Positions 1 to 11,930 of a DNA stretch of 64,000 nucleotides are shown in pieces. Position 1 is the first letter of the stretch. Each line of letters opens with the position of its first letter. Origin of the DNA: Chamaea fasciata (taxonomy: Eukaryota; Chordata; Aves; Passeriformes; Sylviidae); assembly GCA_029207755.1 (NCBI GenBank), contig JARCOQ010000004.1:39101185-39165184 (forward strand), read 5' to 3'. A program made the translations under genes and the position numbers. Below the pieces are notes generated by a model that was not told the DNA's origin, searched no databases, and worked only from the letters and a program-made list of their open reading frames with translations.

Positions 1-3000
1 TCCCATGCTCAACTTTACTCTTTCATTTCTGACTCTTCCACCTCCTCTTTCCTGGAGTAGAGCATCGCGCCCCATTTCAGCACTACACCCTACGTAGAGC
101 AGCTGTAGCTCAGGAGGGAAAAGAGAGGTAGTTTCTTCTTAAATTATGACTCAGATTTGGCAAGTGTTTGTACTGTGAGGCTTGGAGCCTAGAATCAGTT
201 ATGGCAGTGTGCAGCAGGGAGCTCTGGGTAGCCTTGGGTTTACTTAGGGGGTGCTGAGTTGAGGGTTTTGGGGTTTGGCAGAAGAGACCAGTGCAGGTGC
301 CTGTGACTGGGCAGGGTCTTTGGTGAGATGACAGGAGAAATGCAGGCCTTGAGACCAAAATGGTAAAATTGACATTTATTGGAAAAAAACCTAACAAGCC
401 CACTAGCTTGGTAGGAAATCTAGGAAGCTAACGTGCTTGTAGATGGTCCTTTGATGCTGTCCTGTGAGTGCTTAGGTCTGTGGTTGGCAAAGCCCCAGCA
501 TGAGCTGGTGCTGCAAGTTTTGGTCCGGACATGGACTTCTGCTGTCCCCATGCCAGGTGATCTCTCACAGAAGAGACTCCTCTTCCCCCATACATGTACA
601 TGCATAGGAGGAATTGCCTGGTGTATAACCAGAAGAGTTATTTGTGAGGTGGAGATGGTGGGAGCAGGAACAGGTTGTTCGAATGTTTCTTTAAGTCTTT
701 TACTTTGCTGAGTTCAGATTCCACTGGGCAAAACAGTGCAAAGAGAGCCACAGCTACATTTTCTTTTGTGCAGTAATGAGTCCGAGGTGAGGAAAACCTG
801 GACTGTGGTGGTACAGAGGCCAACCTCTCTGGGACATGGGAAATATGTGGAGATGGCTGCACTTGCCATGGCTGGGAGACAAGGGAGGTGTCATTGCTGC
901 TCAGCAGCCTTTGGCTGCTCTGTTTGTAGTCACTCTGGTGCTGTTGTTCTGCTGTTGTGGGGTACCAACAAACTTTCTCTTGCTTATTTTCCTTCAGTGT
1001 TTTTTGGTGGCTTAGTTCTTTGCAGCAGGTATAGATTATTGATTTTGAGTTTGTTGGCTCTTCTTCGTTGCACATTTAACATCCACGTTTGCTTGATATT
1101 TTTTCGTTTTCTTTTCAGTGTAATATTCAGGTTTCCTGGATGAACCCTCTAAATATTTGCATGCTGTTACTCATAGAAGCTGTAAAATAAGTCTGTAATT
1201 GGCTTTTCAGCTTCCTTGGTTAGCTGAACTGTTATTGTTACTTAGATTCTCAAACCATGCATAATTAAGTAACATAGTACAAGGAATTATTTAGGTGGTT
1301 TTATGGTTTTTTATTGGGTGTGGGTTTTGGGGTTTTTTTTCCTGTTTGTTTGGATTGGGTTGGCTTGGATTGGGTTTTATTTGAAGCTTTGGGGAGAAAG
1401 GGGATGTTCTGTGGGTTTTTTTGAATAATGTATCTGTTTCTCTGCTACTACAGTGATTTCTTTTTCTGCTAGGATTTTGCTGTTATGTTAGGTTTATTTA
1501 TTTTGCACCTATTGATGTGCATTTCTTTGCTCAAAACCTCTCTTCTGCCAATTCTGATGTTGTTTGGAAGAAATCTATTACGTGATCTCCAAGTCTGCTC
1601 TGCAGTGTGTACTGAAGTACAGTCTATGGGAACCATCACAAATTGCATTCAAAAGTGTAATTTAGGTCCACGTTAAAACACATAGGTAAACCCACTCTGA
1701 GAAACTGTCTCTGACAGGTGTATAAGACAGTCTATTCACCCTTGCAAACTGCAGATCTTTTTCCACGCTCCTTGCCTTCCTCTCTTGTTTCCATTTATTT
1801 CACACTTTTTTCCCCCTACAACTGATGAGAGTTAGAAGTTCAGAGACTTTCAGAAAAGCCAAACCCCCGGTCATAGGCCTGAAAGATCCATCACTGTTTT
1901 CCCAGGACTAATTTTAATTTTTTAAATCATTGCTTTAATCAATTTTTTGAAACATTCAGCTTGTAGTGATTCCCTTTTGGTTCCAGAGCTTGGATGGCAT
2001 GTATTTGAGCTCAGGATCTATACAAGTAACTGTTGGCAGTTTGAAAACTGGCCTGAACTTCTGAAAGTCTTGAAACTTGGTGGTGTGAAATTCCTACTGT
2101 TCACCAGCTGCATTTATGTATAAAAGTTGTTCTATTCAGTTGACTGATTTAACATGTTTAGAAGTGTTTTTCTAGAAAAACATTTTGGACTCTTAGTTTT
2201 TAGTAACCCTTATGGCAGAGTTTCAGAAGACTGTAAGGAAGAGTGTGTTGTGTAAGTACTTTAAAAGGTGAAGTGAATGTCTAATACTTGTAGCATGGTA
2301 GTTTAATATCAGTTCTCTGTAGGATAATGGAATGGGTGTTGTGGGTTGACAAACTTTGAAAATTGCAGGCCTTTCTAAATGGTGTATGCTGGAGTTCAGG
2401 CAAGCAAGAACTCGGGGGATCGTAATGGTTTGTGATTTTTTGGAGGTTGGATTTACTGATAATCATGGATTTTACAGCTTCTATAAAGCTAAAAGTTTAC
2501 TTGTCCAGAGAAGTTCATGTAACCTAAGAGTGACAACAGCCATGTGCCTGACTAATTTGAAGCACAGTGTTGAATTCTGTAGTAAAGTGGTAATCTTAAA
2601 ATAATCCTGTAGCAACCTAGAAAGCTATGAGAAATATATAGTTCTTCTTTATTTTCATTGCTTTTAAGATCTAATTTTATGTTTAAAGTTAATTCAGTGA
2701 CCTCCTACCTTCATTTTAAAGCATGGGAGAGATCACATCCTCAGTATTTTTGTCTTGCATTTAAGAATCTAAAAATGAAAGGATGCTGTTGTATAGCAAA
2801 GAAAAGGGAAATTAGCACGTGCATTTTTATAATGTCATGTATGCAAAGCTCAGGTATTTGAAGAGAGGTCAGACCAATGCTTTGCCTAATGGATAACAGA
2901 GACCAGGGCATGGGTTTTAATTTGAGTTAAATACCACCAAATGGTAGAGCCTAGAATACCAGTTGAACCTGGATCTCAGACAAGAAATATGTTCTGTTAT

Positions 3001-3068
3001 AGGAGGAATCGTCCTTCCTTGAAAAGGAATAAAAAAGTACCAAACAGAGTAATTTCAAATATATGATT
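1..3068. other. Intron 1 sequence, left part; no gene seen
   Basis: No exon, RNA gene or recognisable repeat is supported. There is a G/T-rich tract at about 1300-1385. The open frames on both strands at 430-1140 have no recognisable protein similarity. The stretch is AT-rich unique-looking intron up to the provirus target site at 3069. Confidence 0.6.
1300..1385. repeat. G/T-rich simple tract
   Basis: Runs of GGGTTTTT and TTGGATTGGG type. A similar tract is present at 11805-11930. Confidence 0.7.
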
Positions 3069-3073
3069 CCCTG
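3069..3073 (+). repeat. Left target-site duplication of ERVL provirus (CCCTG)
   Basis: CCCTG directly precedes the 5' LTR terminus TGTTGAG and recurs at 9721-9725 directly after the 3' LTR terminus AAGACA. A 5-bp duplication is usual for ERVL-type integration. Confidence 0.8.
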
Positions 3074-3795
3074 TGTTGAGAGTTAAGTTTGTTCCTTCTT
3101 TCTCTAAAGAATTTTTTTCCCACAAGTTACCAAGAAGACCAAGTGTTGGATACTTGAGAGTACTTAACCGAAACAAAAAAGTAGACAAAGGTGGAAAAGA
3201 GAGATAACGCAAATAAAAGACAAAGCTTGAGGCAGCTGCGAGCTTTTCTTTTTCTGGCAGGGAGGGAGAGAATGGCTGTTGCTGGCTGGAAAAGTTTCAC
3301 TGTGGCCAAAGGGATCCAGTCCTGGGAAATCTACTATCACCGGTTCGGCCTGAATCCTGAGTTTTCCCTGCCACCCGCGGGAGCTGGTCCAGGCCCTGCC
3401 TCGCCTTCGGCTTCTTCAGCCCTGCTCCTCTTGCTACAGTGTGACCCTGCACCCCCTGCACTGCCGAGACATCCTGCCTCTGCCTGCCGGGACACCCTGC
3501 CATCCCAGCTACCAGCCTGGGACTTTTCCACTGCTTTCAGCTTGGTGCTCTGAAAATCCTGCAAAAACACCGAAACCAAACTGCCCTGGGTTTTGTGAAA
3601 CAAAACCCTCCAAGTTCTTGGTACTGTTGTCGTTTGTTATTAATGCTGTAGTTGTTTGGTGGAAGTTTTTTTTGTGTTTGTTTACTTTGTATTACATACT
3701 AGTAAAGAACTGCTGTTCCTATTTCCCAGATCTTTGCCAAAGAGCCTCTGATTGTAATTTTACCTGGCAGATACCTGTCTTCCCAAACCAAGACG
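3074..3795 (+). repeat. 5' LTR of ERVL provirus
   Basis: The LTR starts TGTTGAGA and ends CAAACCAAGAC, just before the primer site. It matches 8995-9720 over its full length. A TATA-like AAATAAAAG lies at 3211-3219. The last 130 bp (from AGTAAAGAACTG near 3701) resembles the ends of the solo LTRs at 15745, 17110 and 36962. Bounds come from the LTR-LTR comparison and the flanking CCCTG duplication. Confidence 0.9.
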
Positions 3796-3800
3796 GATTT

Positions 3801-3818
3801 TGGCGCCCAATGTGGGGC
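3801..3818 (+). other. Primer binding site, lysine tRNA type
   Basis: TGGCGCCCAATGTGGGGC starts five bases after the 5' LTR. It matches, with one C-to-T difference, the well-known complement of the 3' end of tRNA-Lys (1,2 type). This marks where minus-strand DNA synthesis would have begun. Confidence 0.8.
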
Positions 3819-3883
3819 TTGAAGGCACTGAGAAAAGAAAAAGGAAAAGAAATAGCGGTTCTTAACTAACCTAGTACTTTCTT

Positions 3884-5560
3884 TTGTGTGCGTTGAATAT
3901 AAAAACCTCATTAGGCTGCATCATGTGGTCTAACTTAGCCTGGTTTGGGTGGCATGTGGTTGTGGCTGTATTCCTTCCATTTGCAGGCCCTTATCTAAAC
4001 ATGGACCCTATAACTAAGGCTACTGTGACTGTCATCCAGTTTATTTTATGGCTTAATAAGGTGAAGAACTCATGGATTTTTAATTTCCTCTAGAAGGCAG
4101 GCACATGGATTCAGGGCTATCGTACACTAACTGTGTGTTTTTGGAGTTACTTTAACAATGGTACCTACTGTGAGGAAATTGCACCGGGGGAGGTTTTTTT
4201 TTCCCAACCCTTTACCCATCTCTTTGGGTCTGCCCCACCAGTTTTTGAAGGGTTTAAATCCTCTCTGAATGCTAATGATATCATACAGTGGCTGGTGCTG
4301 CTAATATGCGTATTCTATTTAGCATTCAGAGATAAAAAAAGATTGTCCTGGATAACCACCCTGATACCTACCCCACAGAATAGGGATGATACCCCAGAGC
4401 CTGACTCTGCCCCACAGCCTGCCTCAGAAAGGACCCACCCGGATTGGGTTGAGGTTCTGGTAAAAGAGATGCATGAGATGAGCCAAATGCTGAGAGAGTA
4501 CATTTCCCCAGCTCATGAAAAACTCTCCCCCTGCCCCAAGAAGGCAGAGACTGATGGTGCAGCAGTGGAACCCACAGACGTTAAAACTGTCCAGGTTCCA
4601 GCTGAACCACAAAGCCAGCAGCAGTCGCCCCTGTGGAAACAAGGAAGTGTAAAGTGAAATCGTCAGATCCTGGTATTAAAAATAAGAAAAGAGAGTCCTC
4701 ATAATCCACAGAAGAGCCACAGGTTGAGATCATCACTGAGTCCCTGACGTATGAAAGTCTACGTAATCTGCAAAAAAATATTGCACGACGAGGACGTGAG
4801 GCTTATACAGCCTGGCTCCTTCGAGTCTGGGACCTTATGGGTACAGGCATACAACTAGATAGTGCTGAAGCAAGGAATTTGGGACCCTTGACCCAGGACT
4901 CGAGTATAAATCAGGTATTTGTAAGAGAGCAAAGACCCCTTTCCCTTTGGGAACGACTTCTAATGAGTGTGAGAGAGAGATTTGTCCACAGAGACAGAAT
5001 GCCAGAGCACAACAATAGAATACGATAGAAGACACTTGAGGAAAGAATCCAACAGTTGAGAGAAGTGGCAGTATTGGAAGTACTTTTTAGGAAGACCGAA
5101 CAGCATGATAATGACCCCGACAAAGTCAGATGCACAGGGCACATGCTGTAGAATCTGGCAACTCATGGACCATCTCAATATGCCACATTCATCGCAACAA
5201 TTAATGCCAAGGATAACCGAGAGACAGTGAGTTCTGTTGCCAACAAGCTCAGAAATTACAAAAGTATAATCAGTGGCCCAATGCAAGCTCATGTCTCTGC
5301 GGTAGTGAAAAAACTCAAAGAGAAGATAAGAGAAATAAAAGAAAATATGAGAAGGAACAGTTCCCATGTAGCACCGGTGCAAGTCACAGGCCCCAGAATC
5401 AGAGCCCAACATCCCCCAGCGAGAGAAAGAAAGTACACCCCTTGAGCTGACCTGTGGTTTTATCTGCGAGACCATAAGAAGGACATAGGAGCGTGGCATG
5501 GGGAACCCACTTCTGTCCTGGCAGCACAGGTACGTGAGCTCAAAAAAAAAAAACCACTAA
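3884..5560 (+). pseudogene. gag-like region of ERVL provirus, broken
   Basis: One frame runs 3884-4657, interrupted by TAG at 4091-4093. A second frame continues with stops TAA (about 4700), TAG (5026) and TAG (about 5150), then reads to about 5440 and beyond. The first frame contains two strongly hydrophobic stretches (about 3935-3990 and 4288-4325, the latter IIQWLVLLICVFYLAF). The later part is charged and helical (for example KKLKEKIREIKENMRR near 5310). No zinc knuckle is visible. Position and the later motif LRDHKKD support a gag assignment; the hydrophobic leader I cannot assign. Confidence 0.7.
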
Positions 5561-5807
5561 CAGAGTGAGTTCCACTAGAATAAAAGTAACCTCAGCCTCC
5601 CATGAGCAAGCTGCCAGGTATTACGAAGGTGGGAATGCTGTGTCAGATTCCCTCAAAAAAACCTCTACTATGTATGTCCAAGAAGGGAGTAATAACCAGT
5701 GCTAGAAGGACCCTGCCTCTAGCCAGGAAGAGGCACGGGAAAATCGAGTTTTTTAGACTGTGTAAATTCAATAGCCTGCCACATCAGAGCCACAAAAATA
5801 GGAAACT

Positions 5808-6209
5808 TTGGTAGATACTGAGTCGCAGTGTACTCTAATGCCATCAAGACATGTAGGGGCAGAACCAATTTCCATTGCCGGGGTGACAGGGGGATCACAG
5901 GAATTGACTCTGGTTGAAGCCGAGGTGAGCCTGACTGGGAAGGAGTGGCAGAAACTTCCAATTGTGACCGGCCCAGAGGCTCTGTGTATTCTGGGCATAG
6001 ACTTCCTCAGGAATGGCTGTTATAAAGACCCTAAAGGACTCAGATGGGCTTTTAGAATAGCTGCTGTAAAGACAGAGAACATTAAGCAGTTAAACACCTT
6101 GCCGGGACTATCAAAGAACGTGTCTGCAGTAGGACTCCTGAAGATAGAAGAACAACAAGTACCTGTTGCCACCTCGAAAGTGCACCATCGGCAGTATCGG
6201 ACAAATTAG
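5808..6209 (+). pseudogene. Retroviral aspartic protease remnant
   Basis: The frame opens VDTESQCTLMPS, the position of the catalytic Asp-Thr-Gly loop. Here it reads Asp-Thr-Glu (GAG codon), which would abolish activity. The downstream LGIDFLRNG is the conserved C-terminal motif of retroviral proteases. The same frame runs past TAG at 6207 into reverse transcriptase, so pro and pol were probably one frame. Confidence 0.8.
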
Positions 6210-6215
6210 GACGCT

Positions 6216-6930
6216 GTGATCCCCATCCACAAGATAATCCGTAAGCTGGAGAGCCAAGGAGTAGGCAGCAAAACCCACTCACCCTTCAACAGCCCCATCT
6301 GGCCTGTGCACAAGTCTGATGGAGAATGGAGACTGACTGTGGACTATCGTGCATTGAATAAAGTGACTCCACTGCTGAGCGCTGCTGTGCCAGACATGCT
6401 AAAACTTCAGTACTAGCTAGAGTCAAAGGCAGCGAAGTGGTGTGCCACTATTGACATTGCCAATGCATTTTTCTCCATTCCTCTATCTGCAGAATGCAGG
6501 CCTCAGTTTGCTTTCACCTGGTGGGGCGTGCAGTACACCTGGAACGGACTGCCCCAGGGGTAGAAACACAGCCCCACCATCTGCCATGGGCTGATCCAGG
6601 CTGCACTAGAAAAGGGTGAGGCTCCGAAACATCTACAGTACATCGATGACATCATTGTGTGGAAGAAGACTGCAGCTGAAGTGTTCGAAAAAGAAGAGAG
6701 GATCATCCAGATTCTGCTAAAAGCCAGGTTTGCCATCAAGAAGAGCAAAGTCAAGGGACCTGCCAGAGATCCAGTTCCTGGGAGTAAAGTGGCAAGACAG
6801 ACGACGGCAGATCCCCACTGAAGTCATTGATAAGATCACAACAATGTCTCCACCGACCAGCAAAAAAACCCACAAGCTTTCCTAGGAGCCATAGGTTTTT
6901 AAAAAAATACACATTCCTGAGTACAGTCAG
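6216..6930 (+). pseudogene. Reverse transcriptase remnant, fingers and palm
   Basis: Conserved blocks are visible in order: SPFNSPIWPVHKSDGEWRLT (6276 onward), VDYRALNKVTP, IDIANAFFSIPL (about 6450), a PQG block broken by TAG at 6561, and the active-site box YIDD at 6639-6650, which is intact. In-frame stops are TAG 6414 and TAG 6561. The frame is lost near 6770 and recovered by 6931, so at least one indel lies between. The motif style is ERVL-like. Confidence 0.88.
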
Positions 6931-7476
6931 ATGGTGAGCCCTCTCTACCTGGTTACCCGCAAGAAGAACAATTTCCACTGGGGCCCTGAACAGCAACACG
7001 CCTTTGCCCAGATCAAGCAGGAGATTGCTCATGCAGTAGCCCTTAGCCCAGTCAGGACAGAACCAGATGTAAAGAATGTACTTTATTCTGCAGCCGGGAA
7101 CAACGATTTGTCCTGGAGCCTTTGGCAGAAAGTGCCAAAGAAGACTCGAAGCCGACCACCAAGATTTTGAAGTTGAAGTTACAGAGAATCCGAAGCCAAC
7201 TACACTCCCACAGAGAAAGAGATCTTGGCCGCCTGTGAAAAAGTTCAAGCTGCCTCAAAAGTGATTAGCACAAAAACACAACTCCTCTTGGCACCCCGAC
7301 TACCAGTGCTGAGGTAGATGTTTAAAAGAAAAGCTCCCTCCACCCACCATGCCACCAATACCACATAAAGCAAATGGACTGCCCTCATCACACAGCGTGC
7401 CCGTATTAGAAACCCAAATCGCCCTAGGATTTTAGAGATAATTACAAACTGGCCAGAAAGAGAAAACTTCAGTCTC
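6931..7476 (+). pseudogene. RT thumb/connection remnant
   Basis: The single frame that then continues to 8886 starts around here with VSPLYLVTRKKNNFHWGPEQ and QHAFAQIKQEIAHAVAL, typical of the RT thumb/connection. It is broken by TGA 7168, TGA 7174, TAG 7315 and TAA 7366. Confidence 0.8.
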
Positions 7477-7980
7477 ATGAACGAAAAGAAACGAGAACAA
7501 GTGACACAGGCTGAAGAAGCTCCTCTGTACAACCAACTGCCAGCAAAAAAACCACACTACGCTCTTTTCACTGACAGTTCCTGTCGCATTGTGAGAATGA
7601 ACCGTAAGTGGAAAGCAGCTGTATGGAGCCCCACACGACAGGTTGCAGAAGCCACTGAAGGAGAAGGGGGATCAAGTCAACTTGCTGAACTCAAAGCTGT
7701 TCAATTAGCCCTTGACATTGCTGAAAGAGAGAAGTGGCCAAAGCTCTACCTCTACACTGATCCGTGAATAGTAGCCAATGCTCTGTGGGGCTGGCTAGAA
7801 AAGTAGAAAAAAGCCAACTGGCAGCGTAGAGAAAAACCAATCTGAGCTGCTAATGAATAAAAAAACGTTGCCACTTCTGTAGAGAAGCTGCCTGTGAAAG
7901 TCCGCCATGTAGATGCCCATGTTCCCAAGAGTTGGGCTAATGAAGAATACCAAAACAACAAGCAAGTAGATCAGGCTGCC
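7477..7980 (+). pseudogene. RNase H remnant
   Basis: RNase H blocks are visible: YALFTDSSC (first catalytic Asp), SSQLAELKAVQLALDIAE (catalytic Glu), and LYLYTDP (Asp), followed by VRHVDAHVPKS. The frame is continuous with the integrase but carries TGA 7765, TAG 7804, TGA 7843 and TAA 7858. Confidence 0.85.
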
Positions 7981-8886
7981 AAGATAGAAGTGTCAAAGAT
8001 AGATTTAAATTGGCAACACAAGAAAAAGTTGTTCCTAGCTCGATGAGCCCGTGATGCCCCGAATCATCAGGGCAGAGATGCCACCTATAAGTGGGCCCGA
8101 AACCGAAGAGTAGATTTAACCATGGACAGTATTTCTGAAGTTATCTGTGACTGTGAGACATGTGCTGCAATCATGCAAGCCAAGCGAGTGAAGCCCATAT
8201 AGTATAGTGGGCGGTGGTCCAAATATAAATATGAAGAAGCCTGGCAGATTGACTACATCACCCTTCCCCAAACCCGCCAAAGCAAGCGCTATGTGCTAAC
8301 CATAGTGGAAGCCACCACTGGATAGTTAGAGACCTACCCTGTGCCTCATGCTACTGCCCAGAACACCATCCTGAGCCTGAAAAAACAAGTCCTGTGGAGA
8401 CATGACACCCCTGAGAGAATCGAGTCAAACAATGAGACCCTTTTCAAGAATAGTCTTATAAGCACGTAGGCTAGAGAACATGGCATTGAGTGGGTGTACC
8501 ATATTCCTTATCATGCACCAGCGGCCGGGAAAGTTGAACAGTGCAATGGCCTGCTTAAAACTACCTTGAAGGCACTGGGTGGAAAAACCTTCAAGAATTG
8601 AGATATTAATTTAGCAAAAGCCACCTGGTTGGTGAACACTCGAGGTTCCACCAACCGAGCAGGTCCTGCCCAATCTGAGCCTTTGCAAACGACAGACGAA
8701 GATAAGGTTCCAGTGGTACACATGAGAGGTATGCTGGGAAAAACTGTTTGAATTAATCCTGCCTCCAGCAAAGACAATCCCATCCGTGAGGTTGTCTTCG
8801 CTCAGGGACCAGGTTGCACCTGGTGAGTGATGCAAAAGGATGGAGAGACCCGATGCATACCTCAAGGGGACCTTGTTTTAAGGTAA
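7981..8886 (+). pseudogene. Integrase remnant
   Basis: The N-terminal zinc-binding part is recognisable by its CETC pair near 8155. The catalytic core begins WQIDYITLPQ (first Asp). The position of the second catalytic Asp reads Asn (ESNNET, about 8420). The Glu region GKVEQCNGLLKTT follows near 8530. Stops are TGA 8044, TAG 8200, TAG 8323, TAG 8467, TGA 8599, TGA 8749 and TGA 8824. The likely native stop is TAA 8884-8886. Confidence 0.87.
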
Positions 8887-8994
8887 ACTACCCATGACAA
8901 TGTGGCTGTATCCATATTTGCATATATATTTTTTTTTTTAACAATTAAAACTCAATGTAATATATTAGTATGGGAAAAAATTCGGAGTGAATAA

Positions 8995-9720
8995 TGCTGA
9001 GAATTAAGTTTGTTCCTTCTTTTTCTAAAGAATTTTTTCCCCACAAGTTACCAAGAAGACCAAGTGTTGGATACTTGAGAGTACTTAACCGAAACAAAAA
9101 AGTAGACAAAGGTGGAAAAGAGAGATAACGCAAATAAAAGACAAAGCTTGAAGCAAGTGCAAGCTTTTCTTTTTCTGGCGTTCGAAGAGAAAAAGAACGG
9201 CTGTTGCTAGCTAGAAAAGTTTCACTGTGGCCAAAAAGATCCAGTCCTGGGAAATCTACTATCACCAGTTCAGCCTGAATCCTGAGTTTTCCCTGCCACC
9301 CGCGGGAGCTGGTCCAGGCCCTGCCTCGCCTTCGGCTTCTTCAGCCCTGCTCCTCTTGCTACAGTGTGACCCTGCACCCCCTGTGCTGCCGAGACATCCT
9401 GCCTCTGCCTGCCGGGACACCCTGCCATCCCAGCTACCAGCCTGGGACTTTTCCACTGCTTTCAGCTTGGTGCTCTGAAAATCCTGCAAAAACACCGAAA
9501 CCAAACTGCCCTGGGTTTTGTGAAACAAAACCCTCCAAGTTCTTGGTACTGTTGTCGTTTGTTATTAATGCTGTAGTTGTTTGGTGGAAGTTTTTTTTGT
9601 GTTTGTTTACTTTGTATTACATACTAGTAAAGAACTGCTGTTCCTATTTCCCAGATCTTTGCCAAAGAGCCTCTGATTGTAATTTTACCTGGCAGATACC
9701 TGTCTTCCCAAACCAAGACA
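8995..9720 (+). repeat. 3' LTR of ERVL provirus
   Basis: Runs from TGCTGAGAATTAAG to CCAAGACA and is followed by the CCCTG target duplication at 9721-9725. The last 440 bp is nearly identical to the 5' LTR. The differences cluster in the first 290 bp and are mostly G to A. A short purine run (GGGAAAAAA, 8972-8980) upstream may be what is left of the polypurine tract. Confidence 0.9.
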
Positions 9721-11804
9721 CCCTGGAATTATAGAATCCCCCTTACCTAGTTTTAATGAACATTTGCCAGATACCTTTTTGTCTTTTTATAAAATATAAC
9801 AAAGCAAAATAATTAGGGCTCCTATTTCCTGTAGAGAAAGGGTTATGGGTGCCTTTGAAATATGTTGCCTTAATAAAACTTCTGAGGATAAGTGAAAGCA
9901 GCCATTGACAGTCAGGCTGTCTGCAGTCAAAAAGGAGAAAAATACTAACTAATGAATAACTGCATAAAGTACTTATAGTGTTAAAACATTTCAGAATTGT
10001 TCTATTCTTCCTTTAATTTTCATGTTAAGTATGTTTTACCTTAGAATCAGCTTTTTTAGTTTCCACTTTCCTCTACTGTAATTCAACTGGTTGGATGTGT
10101 TAATAATATAAAAGGATTTTATGTTAAAAAGGCATAATAAAATATTTTAAATGGAATACACGCTTCTACTATAATCTAAGTATTGCTATGTAAGAGAAGA
10201 AAAAATGACATACTTTTGCAGAAATGTGAGCCATGTGAGTTTTTTTGGGTGTTGATTCTCTTTTGAAGGTAGACAAAAGCTCTGTGGGGCAGGGTGCAAA
10301 TAATTTTTAAAACTAGGCAACTGCCACATTGTGAGTGTTTAGAAAATTTTTAGTTTATGTTCTGTTTTGCCTGTGACTCCATCTTTAAATGCTGGTATAC
10401 TATATCCTTTTACCTATACAGTCTCCTGTGTAGCTGTGTTCTGGTCAGTTTCCTTAGCAGGTAGATACGGGGAGGTGTGTGGAAATGTCCCTTTTACAGA
10501 ATGCATCTGCTTTTGATTTGCATGATCTGACAGTAGTGTGTGTGATCTAGTTAACTTGATTAGCATCAACAGATTTTTTTTTTCCTTAACCTGATGGAAC
10601 CCCAGTAGCTGCAACCAGGCATCACTCCCATTTCCCTGCTGAGACTGTAATTTCTGAGCAAGCTGCATGTCTGAGTACCCTGAGCCATGTACAGTGCGAT
10701 TGCTGATACTCCTCAAGTTCTGTTTTGAGCTGCAGATGTGGAGAAATGCCAGCCTTCATTAGGATTTAATTATGTCTGGGGAACAGATTTCATGTGTATT
10801 TGCCTTGGAGCAGCTATTTCCAGGAACAGGAATGTGCTTGTGCTGAAAAAGGTCTCAGTCGAGATCCTCCTCAGTACCGAGAAACAAGTGATGTTGATGT
10901 CCTCCCTGTTTGGATGAGTAACCCTTGTCTTGTGGGTTCTGTGGGGCAGCACAGGCTGTATCTTGTTTTCAAATTCATGGAAGGCATAGAAACTGCTTAC
11001 GTTACAAGCTAGGAAAAAAATTTGTTTGGGGAGACTGGAGCAGGGAGACATGTCTGGTTAGGCCGGTCAAGTGCAGTTAGATGCTGGTCTAGCCACACAG
11101 ACCACTCTGGCTAATGAAAATCCAGTGTGTGGGGCCTTGTGGTGTGTCTGCTTTAGTGCTGACAAGCAGCCACAGCATTTCAGAAAGATTGTAATAGTGG
11201 AAGACGTGCTTGAGAGTTTTTTACCTCTTCACTCAGGACTATGCTTGGAAGTAAATGTATGACATCTTCGCATATGGTTTTGGAGATGACTGTGGAGCTA
11301 TCTGTATGGTAGGGCACTGTCAAACAGCTGCAATCTGAGAAAATACAAGTGGCAGATCAGTTTTCCTTTGAGCCTTTGGAAACTTGTGAACTGGACTGTG
11401 TGTGTAGTGTTGATTTTCCTTTTTAAATGTGGACTGAATCAGCAGTTTCTCCTTGAAGTGGAAGTAGTAAAATGATCTGCAAATGTTAGTAGAAGTTGAT
11501 GGTTAGAGATGAGATCGGGCTTCTTATGTGGGCTAAAATGGCAACAGAAAATAAGTAGAAGAGAAGGCTCTCCATGTAGGGAGGAGAAAAAAGTTAATTG
11601 TAATCTCCTGTAAGCTACATTTATGCATTCCTACTTCCTCCTCCTTTTCATCTATTATTTTGTGCCATAGTTCTTGTTTTGTGCCGTAGTTCTTGTTTCT
11701 TGTGAGTTTTTTTACCCCTGCTATATACCTACAAGTGTACCTACAAGACTGAATCTGTTGAAGTAGCATTTAATTCCAGGAACGCTGTGGTTTGAAACCA
11801 CAAA

Positions 11805-11930
11805 GGTTTACCTTCCTTTTTGGTTGTTTTTGGTTTTTGGTTTTGGGGGAGTTTGTTTGTTTGTTTATTTGGGGGCTTTTTTTGTGGGTGTTTTTGTTGT
11901 TGTTGTTTTTATTTTATTATTTTTTTTAGC
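11805..11930. repeat. G/T-rich tract with (GTTT)n and (TTG)n
   Basis: GTTTGTTTGTTTGTTTATTT at 11851-11870 is flanked by T/G runs and GTTGTTGTTGTT (about 11893-11907). Low-complexity sequence. Confidence 0.8.

Larger units (their letters stand above)
3074..9720 (+). mobile_element. ERVL-type endogenous retrovirus provirus, defective, no env
   Basis: A 6.65-kb element in the sense orientation within APBA1 intron 1. It has two LTRs of about 720 bp, a lysine-tRNA-like primer binding site, gag-like frames, protease, reverse transcriptase, RNase H and integrase remnants, then the 3' LTR. Only about 110 bp lie between the end of the integrase frame (8886) and the 3' LTR, so there is no room for env, as is usual for ERVL. 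Seventeen in-frame stops across RT to integrase, a frameshift zone at about 6770-6930, and losses of catalytic residues show that it is dead. The LTRs differ at about 17 substitutions plus one short indel block (about 2.4% by eye), so the insertion is not very recent. Ten of those changes are G in the 5' LTR and A in the 3' LTR. Confidence 0.93.

Noticed and set aside
638..1143. Open frames of 135-145 codons on both strands near the left end
   Set aside because: They overlap each other on opposite strands, show no domain, motif or splice context, and lie in an intron.
8887..8994. Possible env region of the provirus
   Set aside because: Only about 110 bp separate the integrase stop from the 3' LTR, and it has no coding character. 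ERVL-type elements normally lack env.
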